Source: Mesocentrotus franciscanus
Lineage: Eukaryota > Echinodermata > Echinoidea > Camarodonta > Strongylocentrotidae
DNA: 64,000 nucleotides
Assembly: GCA_037976565.1 (NCBI GenBank)
Contig: CP137668.1
Location: 6,446,496-6,510,495, forward strand
Direction of reading: 5' to 3'
Positions 46,517 through 58,731 of the stretch are shown piece after piece. Position numbers and translations under genes: made by a program. Each line of letters starts with the position of its first letter. The first letter of the stretch is position 1. The notes beneath the pieces were generated by a model. The model made no database searches. It had not been told where the DNA came from and saw only the letters and a program-made list of their open reading frames with translations.

Positions 46517-46534
46517 ATGGGAAGCAAAGAAAAG
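46517..46534 (+). CDS. XRCC5: Ku80 exon 1 (start codon)
   Basis: Encodes only MGSKEK and is followed by a GTTAGT donor in phase 0. An in-frame TAG at 46469-46471 lies upstream, the context ATCATGG suits initiation, and the short basic peptide parallels the human first coding exon (MVRSGNK). Joined to exon 2 it reads MGSKEKEAIVIVLDVGPSMN. Confidence 0.85.
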
Positions 46535-49500
46535 GTTAGTAGCTGAGATAGTATGGAATGTATTCTCATTATGCCGTTCAAGAATGTCTTTATCTTTAAT
46601 TTGTTATTCAATCGCTTCGTAATGAATCATTCTCGTAGTGTACGGACAGTGGTCATTTTGCGCGTTGAGGTTGATGCCTTCCGCATTCTGGAGGAGTCGG
46701 TAGATCTTCGTCCTCCAGCTCCGATCACATTTCAAATTCAAGCTTTGCATAAATCGAAAGTTGTTGTATAGACCCTAGACCTACTAGTAAATAACTATAA
46801 GTATAACTAGTGTATTCATATCTGATGTTTTGGTCATTCTTTACTTCCTCTCATCTAAACCTAATGTTGAAATAGCTTATAAAGTATAGACTAGATCTAG
46901 ATCTAGATCTAAGCGTTTTATTCTGATTAGGCCTAGGTCTAGATCTAAATCTAAAACATTTTTTTTTTAATTAAAGATATGATTATATATTATAAATTTA
47001 TTAATATAATATAATCTAGATCTAGACCTATTTTAATGTCAAATAATTTTATGTTATAACTTAAACTTATAGATCTAAATACTTATGAAATTACTTTTAT
47101 ATTCCTTAAAGTTAAATAAATTAAAGGAATAGTATTAGTACTAGTAGTAGAGTCTATACCAAGAGGCAAGACGTTGTGTGTCTAGACAATCAACACATTT
47201 ACAATATGTCAATTTTCATAAATCTTCTAAGCTAAGACAAGTAAGAGTAACAGAGTAAGACTTATGTTGGACTTGGACAATATTATAAAATACAAATATT
47301 CATGGTGTTTAGTCATCTAGTGCTATTCAGTATTTGATTATTAATATTATTTTCATTAAATCGACAGGCAAAGCTAAGGAGAAGGATTTATGTTTGCTAA
47401 GTGTCTGGACACACACCGGACACCCCATCAAAGTTCATACTGTAGTTCTACATGTATATTATCTTCATACATTATTTGTTTGAATAATCCTTACTTTAAA
47501 GTTTATTCCAATAATACTTTTAATAGATCTATAAAACCCTACCTCCACAGTCTAGACTTTATAAACTTATTTGAAAAAAAACATGTTTTCTTGTTATTTT
47601 TGTTATCATTTGTAATAATTTGTATTTTTTTTAATATTGATAGATTAATGAGAATCTCATCTAAGTATCAGTTACTGAGTTTGGTTAGACCGAAAGCTTA
47701 GTCTCCTATAGACAGTTGTTCCGCTGAGGCTACGTCTGGCTCCATGGGGAAGGTTGACAATTATGTCAGTTTTATTAAAGAATTCCCCATACCAGGTGGT
47801 TATTTCTGTCTACCAAATTTCAATCTTTTCTGCTGCCAATAGATAATGGCACTCCCTTCCACAGGACATGGTAACTGTTTCAACTTTCAAGAGTAAAGTG
47901 TTAAATATCAGGCTTTGTTAGACCTGGCATTGTTTTTAGTGGACATACGTAGATGCAGCCCTTTTAAAACCCACTGTTAATATTTCAGCACTTGGCACTC
48001 ACGCAGCAGTATGATCATATACCCATCGATGAAATGTACTTACACCGGAAGAAGAAGAAGAAGCATCAATTACAATTCCTGTCCCACAGCAAACTGATTG
48101 TAACTGAATAAATTCTGTCTCTATTTATGTCTTTCAGGAAGCCATTGTAATTGTTCTAGATGTTGGTCCATCTATGAACCAAGCTGCTCCTGGCAACTGT
48201 ACGACCTTTGAGACGGCACGGGATGTCATCACCATGATTCTACAGAGGAAGGTAAATAAGCGTTCAGGGATACAGGGATCATGTAAGCCATCATAATGGG
48301 GAATAGAAACCCTGTGCACACTTTGTTTGAATATCTGAGTTCAATAGATATTATTTAGCCATTAATACATATTTCCTTGTCATTCCAAGGTGATACGAGC
48401 ACAAAGATTGGCAAGAGAAAGAAACATATTTTTAATGGCAATTGGCAAGAGGACATAGAAATCAAATAAAACAAAATATTTATTTTGTTTTATAAATGCA
48501 TGTTATGATAATTTATTCATAATCCAACTAAGTCTTTTAATATGTATTGTTGAATAGTTTTTTATTTCACTTCACCCCAAAAAAAAAAAAATTACCAAAG
48601 TTCATTTTCAAATGCATTTTAGGATAGATTCATTAGCATAATTTCCAACTGCTATGAATATTATGAAAAGTGCCATTAACCAAGACTTTAAACACATAAT
48701 TATCAGTTCATGCCAATTAATACAAATTTTTATTTCACTTTGCCGTAGGTGTTTGCCGAGTCTAAAGACGAGATTGCCCTGATCCTGTTTGGTACTCCAG
48801 GATCAGCCAACAAGATGGACTATGATAACATCACGGTGGAAAGGCCCTTCAGATTGGCTGATCTTGATCTTATTCAACACATCAGGAACAACATCCAACC
48901 AAGCACAGAGTCAGGAGACTGTATCCTTTTCAAAGCAATGTTGCCCTACATGTACATTGGCTTGTTTTCATAAAGCCAAGTAAAAGGGATTCCTAGTTTC
49001 TTGTTGGGATATTTGTAACATGAGGAGGAGAGGGTTCCATGTTATTTAATATTTGATTTATGTCTAAAAGCGAAGCAACAAAAAAAATACGAGGTCTGCT
49101 GAAAAAAAAGGAAGGAGGAGGGGACGAGAAACTATAACTTAAATATTCATTTGGTCTAAAAGTGAAGTGGGTCCAGTGATTTATGGAGCACCAAGTGTCA
49201 AGCTCTTTATTGCGTACAAATCATTACAATTCTGTAACAAAATAAATAAACAAAAATTAATCTAGTCATGATCCTTGACTTATATACCTTTTGAAATGCC
49301 AGTTGTTGATGCTCTTATCGTTGCCATGGACCTAATCCACGATGCAATTTCAGAGAAGGCGTCAAAATTCACGAAGAATCGCATCATCCTCTTCTCTGAT
49401 CTGGGAGAAGAGTTTGCAGATGACAAGCTTGAGCATGTGACCGATAGCCTCAAACAAATGAAGACGGAAGTTAACATGATGTAAGCTCTAAGCTCTTATT

Positions 49501-52500
49501 TCAGCAAAAATATATATGTTCGAAGCATATGACAATTTTCATTCCAGGTCTCTCCTGAAGTAGACTCATTTAAGTTTTCTCCCTTATTTTAGACTGTATA
49601 TTATATTATAAAATACATTGAAACATAGCTCCAGTAAAATAATGCTCAAAATTAGTATTGTTGTAAAATTTGTTCATATTTTCCCCCTAATACGACACAT
49701 GCTCATTGTAAAATGTCCATCATGTACGAGTTGATAAAAAGTGATAAATCTATGTTACTGTAGTTGACCAATGTGGATAGAATCAAATGATGTTGGGTTA
49801 AAAAAAACAAAAGCACACTGTAAGAAGATCATTATGCCTACAGCACAGGTTCAAAAATGAAAATCTACAAGTATATGTATATGTAAAGAGGCTTCTTGTC
49901 TACATCCATATCTGGGTACTTAGATCAAATTCATTCAATTTATTATCTACATTGCAGAGGACTTCCATTTGACAACACAGACGGTGGTGGGGGTGGCGAT
50001 GGCGATGATGCCCGCGATCAGCCGTCCACCAGCCGAGGTCGTGGGTCACGGAAGGTGAAGACCCCACAACAGAAGGCAGGAGAGAGGCTGGTCATGAGCA
50101 TTGTGGAAGAAGTGAACGGATGCATCTATTCATTTGAGTGAGTCTTCTTATACTTGTTTCCAAAGAAATGCATTTTATCAACAGAAATGGTTAACTGGAA
50201 TATTGAGCATGGTTAACATCAAAAGAATCATTTTCTTTGATGATTTTGTTAGGTCAAAGCTGTAGTAGGGTTATCAGATATTGAATCTGTGGTATTGTTA
50301 GTAACATATGTTACAGAATATTTTGCCCGTAAACACTACCCTTTGAAATTGATTTACCTGTTGATGACTAAATTCTCTTAGTGCAGTAGATTTAAAGATG
50401 CAAGTACCAGCTGGTTCATGTCGGCAATTAGTAAATTGTTTTATTTTGCTAGAGTACCATAAAACTGAGTATGTCGTTGTTCAAAGTCCTGTATATGACG
50501 CTTGAAATGACTTTGTTTGGTTACTTTGGTTGTTTATAGTGAGGTGATACCAGCAGTGACCATGTTTGAGAAGAGGGCAGTCAGACCTACGCCATGGAAG
50601 GTCAATCTAGAGATTGGATCAGAACTCAAAATACCAGTCTCAGGGTATCTCAAGGTATGATTATATGTATCTCCTTAATAACCCCCTTTCTGTGATGTAG
50701 GCATAAAATAGCCCCCTCACCACCATGAATTAAATTTCATATCAGAGTTAATACTGGACAGGAAATTAGAGTAAAGAAGTTTTTTTCTACCTAAAACTAA
50801 CAGATATATGCAATATGCAGTTGGTTCTTATGGAAGATACCTAACGACCAAAGGAACAATGGACTAAGAATTTGAGTTTAAATTGACTATTCACTTAAAG
50901 CTGCTAGGGTGTTCATTTTTTTTAAAGTCAATTCTTGATTTTGTTACCGCCATTACATGAAATTGTGACAAATTCCATTTCTTTGTCTTTATATTTCATA
51001 AGGATTCAAGTTTAGGATTAGGATAAGGGTTTGGGTAAGGCATTAGGGTAACAGGGTTCAGGTAAGGGTTACGCTAATCCATTACCCCCATGATGCAGAT
51101 ATTATTATGTTGGCATAGGACAAATCGTGCTTAGGGCCAGTGATGTGTGGGCCCAATTATTTATAGGACCAGTGGTGTCTCAAGATCATCTAGGACATCA
51201 TCTTTAATGAGTAGCATTATTTGGTGGTTATCGTGTAAGTGGGCGATGCCTTCCAGCGTGTCCCATTAGGCAGATGATATCCATTTTCATCCATGAATTT
51301 AAACAAAATTTTCTAGATATGACTATGATGATTGGTAGTGGTGATGTGAGAAACACCTTTATTCAGTGGTCATATCAAGAAATTGTTCATGTTTGGATGA
51401 AGTATATGGGGAAAAAAGTTATATGTTGTACAGGACACATTGTAGGGAATCTCCTTAGTGATAGTTGTTGTAATGGTAGTTACTCCAGAGGTAGATGTCC
51501 TCAGTGTTGCTGTCTCAGGGATGGTACCATAGGGATACAACAGTTGGCCAGACTTCTGGATATGACACCCATCTGTGTTGCTGAAAGAATACAATTTCGT
51601 TCTCCTTATGACTAGGTGAAAGAAGCTACTGCCAAAAGCTGGAAGTCCACCTTCCAGAAAGGTCACAGGGAGTTCACCCCTCAGACCATCCGCTCTAAGC
51701 ATCTCAATGATGATGAAGAAACAGAAGTAGAAAAGGAGGACCAGGTGGAAGGTTAGATTGATGAGAAAAAGAAAATGACTGATTACTTATTATAATATAC
51801 CTAATGTATTGTTGTAATTGAAAGTTGTAGGGGACCTACATGTATGGCTTGTAGCCCTATTCAAGGGACTAGGTAATTTTTAGTGAATAAATCTGATGCC
51901 ATTTGAAAGAAATTGCGCTTAGGAATTCCCATGCCACAGTCTTTGATTTTATTTATGTAGGAAATACATTAATTTAACATCTCCTTCCAACCTTAAAACA
52001 AAAAATAAACATTGATTCCTGATATTATAAAAAATGGTACGTAAATAGAACTTTGGTATGATGAATAAATCTGATGCCATTTGAAAGAAATTGCGCTTAG
52101 GAATTCCCATGCCACAGTCTTTGATTTTATTTATGTAGGAAATACATTAATTTAACATCTCCTTCCAACCTTAAAACAAAAAATAAACATTGATTCCTGA
52201 TATTATAAAAAATGGTACATAAATAGAACTTTGGTATGATGAATAAATCTGATGCCATTTGAAAGAAATTGCGCTTAGGAATTCCCATGCCACAGTCTTT
52301 GATTTTATTTATGTAGGAAATACATTAATTTAACATCTCCTTCCAACCTTAAAACAAAAAATAAACATTGATTCCTGATATTATAAAAAATGGTACATAA
52401 ATAGAACTTTGGTATGATGGTATAAATGTACATTGATATAGTGCTCAATACTCATTGTTTCTTAGCGTGTTATGCAGTGCACATATACTGATCAAATAGT

Positions 52501-53807
52501 AATCAACATAACTTCCTGCATTTCAACTGAATACAACCCTCACTTTTAATCACTTTTAATCACCTGTTAACTAGAATGGGGTTATATCAGTCAGGTTATT
52601 ACGGGTGCACAAAAGTACATTTTTATGCCTCCGCTACAAAGTAGCCGGAGGCATTATGTTTTCTGGTTGTGACGGACGTACATACGTCCCGTTCTCGTGA
52701 TCGCGTTATTTCAAGAACCGATTGATGGAATACTGCCAAGCTTGGGTGATGTATGTATCTTGCAAAGCCAATGAACTGATTAGATTTTGGGGTCATGAGG
52801 TCAAAGGTCACAGGACTCATTATGTATGCAAAAATAGCTCGTGATCGTGTTATCTCAAGAACCGATTGATGGATTACCCCCAAACTTGGGTCATGGTTGT
52901 ATCTTGCAAAGCCAACAAACTGATTAGATTTTGGGGTCACGAGGTCAAAGGTCACAGGGCTCATTATGTATGCAAAAACGGCTTGTGATCACACTTTCAT
53001 TAGAACCGGTGGACGGATTACCATCAAACTCAAAACATGTATGTATCTTGCAGAGCCAATGAACTGATTAAATTTTAGGGTCATGAGGTCAAAGGTCATG
53101 GGGCTCTTTATGTATGCATATAATTAGCTTGTGATCGCATTATAATTAGGACCGACAGATGGATTACTAGGGACTTTTAGATTTTACACGACGAGAACGT
53201 GGACTGCCACGGTGACATCCTTTTAAGGTACTGTGACGTCCTTTTAAGGCACTGCCGGGCACGGGCCAGTGCCTTGAAAGAATGGCACACGTTGCAGTCC
53301 ACTACGTCGACGTGCAAATCTAAAAGTCCCCAATATCAAACTCAGGACAGGAATTTATCTGGCAAAGCCATGTATATGAAAATAGCCTGTAATCACAATA
53401 TTCTGAGAACCCGTAATGGATTACCATCAAACTTGAATATTAAAAATTCCTTCCGTTTTGGTTTGTAAAATCACTCTATGGCGGAGGCATCACTTTCGAC
53501 TGCGCGCAGTCGAAGTTCCATCTAGTTTTGTTCTACATTTTGTTCTATGTAGCCTCTGTAATTCTTATCGTTGTTAACGCACATTGTCATGTCAAACATT
53601 TAGATGTTCTTCAACTTTCATAGAATTGAAAAACAAAATACCACTGTGACTTTTCCATCCTGCATCTTCTATATTCAGGGTATCGCTATGGTAACGACAT
53701 CATCCCAATCTCAGAGGAGGATAAGAAAAACATGGATTACAAGAAACCTGGCAAAGTCATGCAAGTCCTTGGATTCACTAAAGATAGCAAAGTAAGCTAT
53801 TGGAAAA

Positions 53808-53844
<37 letters not shown>

Positions 53845-56800
53845 TCTGATAAAGATGTAATGATGAAATTTAAAGATAAAGTTGAGTTCTGGTCATGCGA
53901 TTGCATTGTGAAAGAAACGGTGTGGAATTGATCATAAAAGGTTGATCATCTAGCATATGAGTATTGGTGTGTACTGCAATGTTCTGGAATCATCAAAATG
54001 ACAAGAAATTTGGCCCAGTCTTGGTAAAGTTACAAGCACTGTACACAGAAAGATGTATATGGGACTACAAAAACATGTTGCATAAAAATCAGTCCCGACT
54101 TTTATGCTGTTACATGCCATATTTAGAATATTAAGGCATATGAAGAGCCATGCTTTTCAGGGAACATTTATTATCTGATGTTCTTCCACACTTGCATAAT
54201 AACAATGATAACGCTCACAAATTATTTTTCACCTCTTCCCAGAACTCAACCTTCTCTTAAAAGGTAGTGCATAGCTTTTGTTGAATTTGAAAGGGTGAAA
54301 AATGAATTTTCTAATTTTCAACGTGTGGATGCATGAAAATAGAACATGATCCCTGAAGAGTTTGCTCTTGAAAACCCTCATCTTTGTCATTTTCTTTACT
54401 GATGATTTTGAAGATTGGTTTATTACAATAATTATACTCTACAAAAAAATTGTCTGTTAGATGTTACTACATGTACCTAGTGTTTTATTGTATTCAAATA
54501 TATACACTGTAAGCCCTATATATACTCCGTTGATTTTGTATTAAAAAAAGTTTATTGTTTCATATTCTTTCCTAAATCCTGAATTAAATTTATTTGATAT
54601 AAATAAGATTTGTTCATGCTTAGAGTAATAGTAAAGCTGTTTGAATTCACATGGCAAAAATAAAATATGTTTGAAGTGTACATTAACGTTAGTCACTGAG
54701 CATCTAAAAGGCCTAGTAGTATAACATGCACATTCTTCAATTTGCTCTCCTTTTCACCAGATCAAAAAGCATCAGCAAATAGGCAACAGCGTGTACATCT
54801 TCTACGCCCAACCAGACGACCAGGCAGCGGCAATGTCTTTCTCGGCTCTCGTCAATGCTCTTTACGAGACTAACTCAGTGGCCATCGTTAGGAGAGCCTA
54901 CTCGGCAAGTAGCAGCCCAAGGATTGGCTTCTTGGCACCACACATCAAAGCTACTTATGAGGTGAGAGGGATATTATGTAGGGTCATGGTTGACCCCTTC
55001 ATTGTCATCGGCAACAAATCAGTACCTAGCATTTGAGTGTTGAATAGTGTGTAGAGATGTAATTGTGGCTTTGTGTTGTTTTGTTGTTTGTTTGTTTGTT
55101 TATTTTTTGTCCTGAAACATAAACAGATACACTTATTGCGATGTTATTTCCTGTGTAATACATTTTATTCCCAATTTCTTCAATGACACAGCTTTTCCAA
55201 GTCTGAATTTATCACTTGAAATTCCATGTTACCACTGCTGCATAAGAACTTAATGACACAGAAGGAGTTCAAGTTTCCCATGCAGTGGATGCAAAATCAT
55301 GCCCAATAATTGGCATATTCTACTTAATGTTTGAGTGATTGATGATTGATTGATGATTTGTTTTGCTTATATATCATGAATGGCTCCTGGCTGGACTGCT
55401 CCCCAGGAAGTGGAGAGGCACATACATGGTGTGCGGACAAGCCTGAATCTGATGACCAGAGTAATGTAGCATATATCTGTAAAGCAATTAGAGATATTTT
55501 CAATGTATTAAGCACTATATTAACCCAGAATATTATTTTATATAAATGTTATTATTATTATTATTATTGTTATTATTATTAGGCTTGAAGGTAAACAAAG
55601 AGATGGACATATTGCTTTCATTGCTATCCTAAGGGACTTGGTAATGAGGATTACTGCCTTGATACTAAAGGGCGCCAGAACTGACATAAATACAGTTTAA
55701 ACCATTGATTCTGTTCAATTGAAATCAATCTTTTCAGGCTCTCTTCTACATTGAGCTTCCCTTTGCTGAAGATCTCCGGATGTATACCTTCATGTCACTA
55801 GACAACAATAAGAGATGTCAGCCATCAGGTTAGTCAGATTCACAATAAATTACAATGACTTCATGTATAGCACACATATGTATCCACTACTAATTATTGA
55901 TGCTCCGATATTACCCTGGCTTTAGCAAGGGTACCAATTTGCTGTTGCAAAGACTTATTTGACCTTCATTTCATTAGAAAATCTTGTTGAAACGTTGATG
56001 AAAGTATTTTGGACATATGCACACTTTTTTACTTACTATGAATTCCAATAGTCAGTGTGTGGAATAAAACTCTGATTTTATCACATCCCCCCCCCCCCAC
56101 TTCATTTCAAGTTAGTTTCTAACATGTAAAAATATTCGTGTTTTGTTAATGTGTACAATGCATTTTTAGTTAATTTGCCACTGGATTTGATTAGTTTCCT
56201 TTGGTAGGCCAGTAAGAATGTAAATTTCATAGAGGCCCAAGCAATAAACCCTAGATAATATTTTTAATAAAATTTAATAAAATAATTTCCTCTTCATGAT
56301 ATAAATGAACTGTGCCCATCTTTGAAACGATTTACCATATTTGGTACCAGTATTATACAAGTTAACTTGTGGTGTTGATAGATTCAATGTATATTGATCT
56401 TTTTTTTTTAATCTTGCAGAGGAACAACTCGCAGCAGTTGATAGTCTCATTGACAACATGGATTTGATGACAGCAGAAGAGTAAGTCTTTATTCTCCCAA
56501 CACGGGAGTAACGACTTCACAATCCAAACTCTAATCAGAATTGCAGTTATTTTTAATTTCTCTGATTTCACCTTCTGGTGGGGAATTTAATTTCTACATG
56601 TCATAAGTTTTCAATATTAAATTTAAATTTTGATTAACTTGTACATGCATTTTGTTCCAATTTTCTTAAACACGTCATCCACATCAAAGATAAATAAGAT
56701 TTTAATCTGAAATGACAGGCACTTGTTGTCATCAACTTTCTATGGAAATAGGATGACTTCAGGATTACACACAAGTTGAATATAGTTCAATGAGCTTCTA

Positions 56801-58700
56801 GATTTCCCTCATAATAACACATTTCTTGACATACTATTTTTGAAGGCATTTATCATCATCTTTGGTGACATTTCTTATGCGACTTTGTATGTATATTTTT
56901 TTTTTGATTGATGATTTCATCTTTTATACCACTTGTTCCTTTACTTCATTGACAGAGATGAAGATGGAGATACAGAGGCTCTGAAACCAAAGAACACCTT
57001 GAACCCTTACACTCAAAGACTATGTCAGGTGAGATCTGGCTGGACGTATTGTCCTGTCTCATTTTGTGCATTTAAATAAATGTAAACTTCTCAATCAGTA
57101 TCTGTACATCTGGGAGACCCTGTTCCAGATATGCAAGAAACCATACCTGGGCAAGTCCAATCAAATTTGTCCTGTACGATACTCACAACATCTGAGGTTT
57201 TGATATGTCTGATGATTGTATTAAGTTTTAATTGCCCTTCTAGAACTTGCATAAGACAAAATTCTGCAGCGAAATTAAACATTTAATGTAATTACTAAGC
57301 ATTTATGATTTTGCAGTTGAAGCGCGAATTCATCAACAGCGGAGGCCTGCAAGTTAATTTTGTTAACTCTTCTGACAAAGTATTATGACTTTGCAATTGC
57401 AGTGCCTAATGCATCGCGCATTGAACCCAGACGACCCCATACCTGGCATTGAATCAGCAATAGCCACCTACCTACAACCCTGCAGGGCTGTAGCTGTCCA
57501 GTGCGAACCTGACGTAGAGGCGATGAAGAAGCTCTTCAAGCTAGAGAAGGCCAAAGCCAAGGAAAATGTCACAGGAGACAGCATATGGAAAGCCAGGTAC
57601 AAAAATAATAATATGATAAGAATATAATAATAACAATGGGTTCTTGTTTAGCACATTGCCACTCTTGGCACTCAATTATTATTATCCCAGTTTAAGCACA
57701 GCTGCCATTACAGTACATTAATTCCTGCCAGGTACCCATTTACGTCACCTGGGTTGAGTGTTCTAAATGTAGATTAATGTTCTGCCAACGGACATTAGTG
57801 CTGCGACAAGGATTTGAACCTTTACCTTGTGGTTCACAGTCGAGAATCTCATCTACTGGACCGCAATAACTTTACAAGAGATGTTCTTTGTGGGTTAGGA
57901 AAGATGACAATTTAAATTTAATTTTGTAGGTTGTAAATAACCCCTGTCTTTGACACTAAGAGTTTGACCCATGATATTTGATAAGCTGGCCAGAATCGAA
58001 TTTTGATTCTTATCTCCAGGTTTCATTGTTAAATTGGGCACGAGGTACATATGGTCTGCTCAGAGCCAAACGGATATAACTTGGATTATTTAACAGTGTT
58101 AACACCCTTCATGCTCAGAAAAGACAATATATATCTTCATTAAAGTAGACTTTATAATGCAAATACCCCATTATTCATATATGTAACAGAAGAAAATGAA
58201 TCTGTTGTGAGTTCAAACATGTACAATATTCAGATACTTTGCTTTTGCTACACATAGCACATAAAGGTTGAGTAGATAGGACAGTGTAATAAGCTTTATT
58301 ACAAAGAATATTTTGTTAGCAATTAGCAAGTTTCTGTTTTTTTTTTCAACCAAGTTTTCCCTGTACCCTATACAAAGCCCAATTCCTATGTCTTTTCTCA
58401 ACCTAGTGATGGGGGTGATGGGGAACCAGCGCGTAAGAAGGCAAAGGTGGATGATGAGGTCAATGGAGGTGATCTCAGTATGGCTGGAATGGCAATAGGG
58501 GTTGTCACAGAGGTATGTAGTGGTGATGATGACGATGACGATGATGATGGTGGTGGTGGTATTGGTGGTGGCTATGATCATGGTGATACGAATGATGATG
58601 ATGATGATGATTATGATGATGGTGGTTGTGGTACAAATGACGATGATTGTGGTGGTGGTGGTGGTGGTGGTGATGATGATAATAATGGTGATGTGAATGG

Positions 58701-58731
<31 letters not shown>

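Noticed and set aside
57317..57352. Extra small Ku80 exon (LKREFINSGGLQ) before exon 13
   Set aside because: Exons 12 and 13 already join in phase (RLCQ then CLMHRALNP) as in human Ku80, and the extra piece has no counterpart there.
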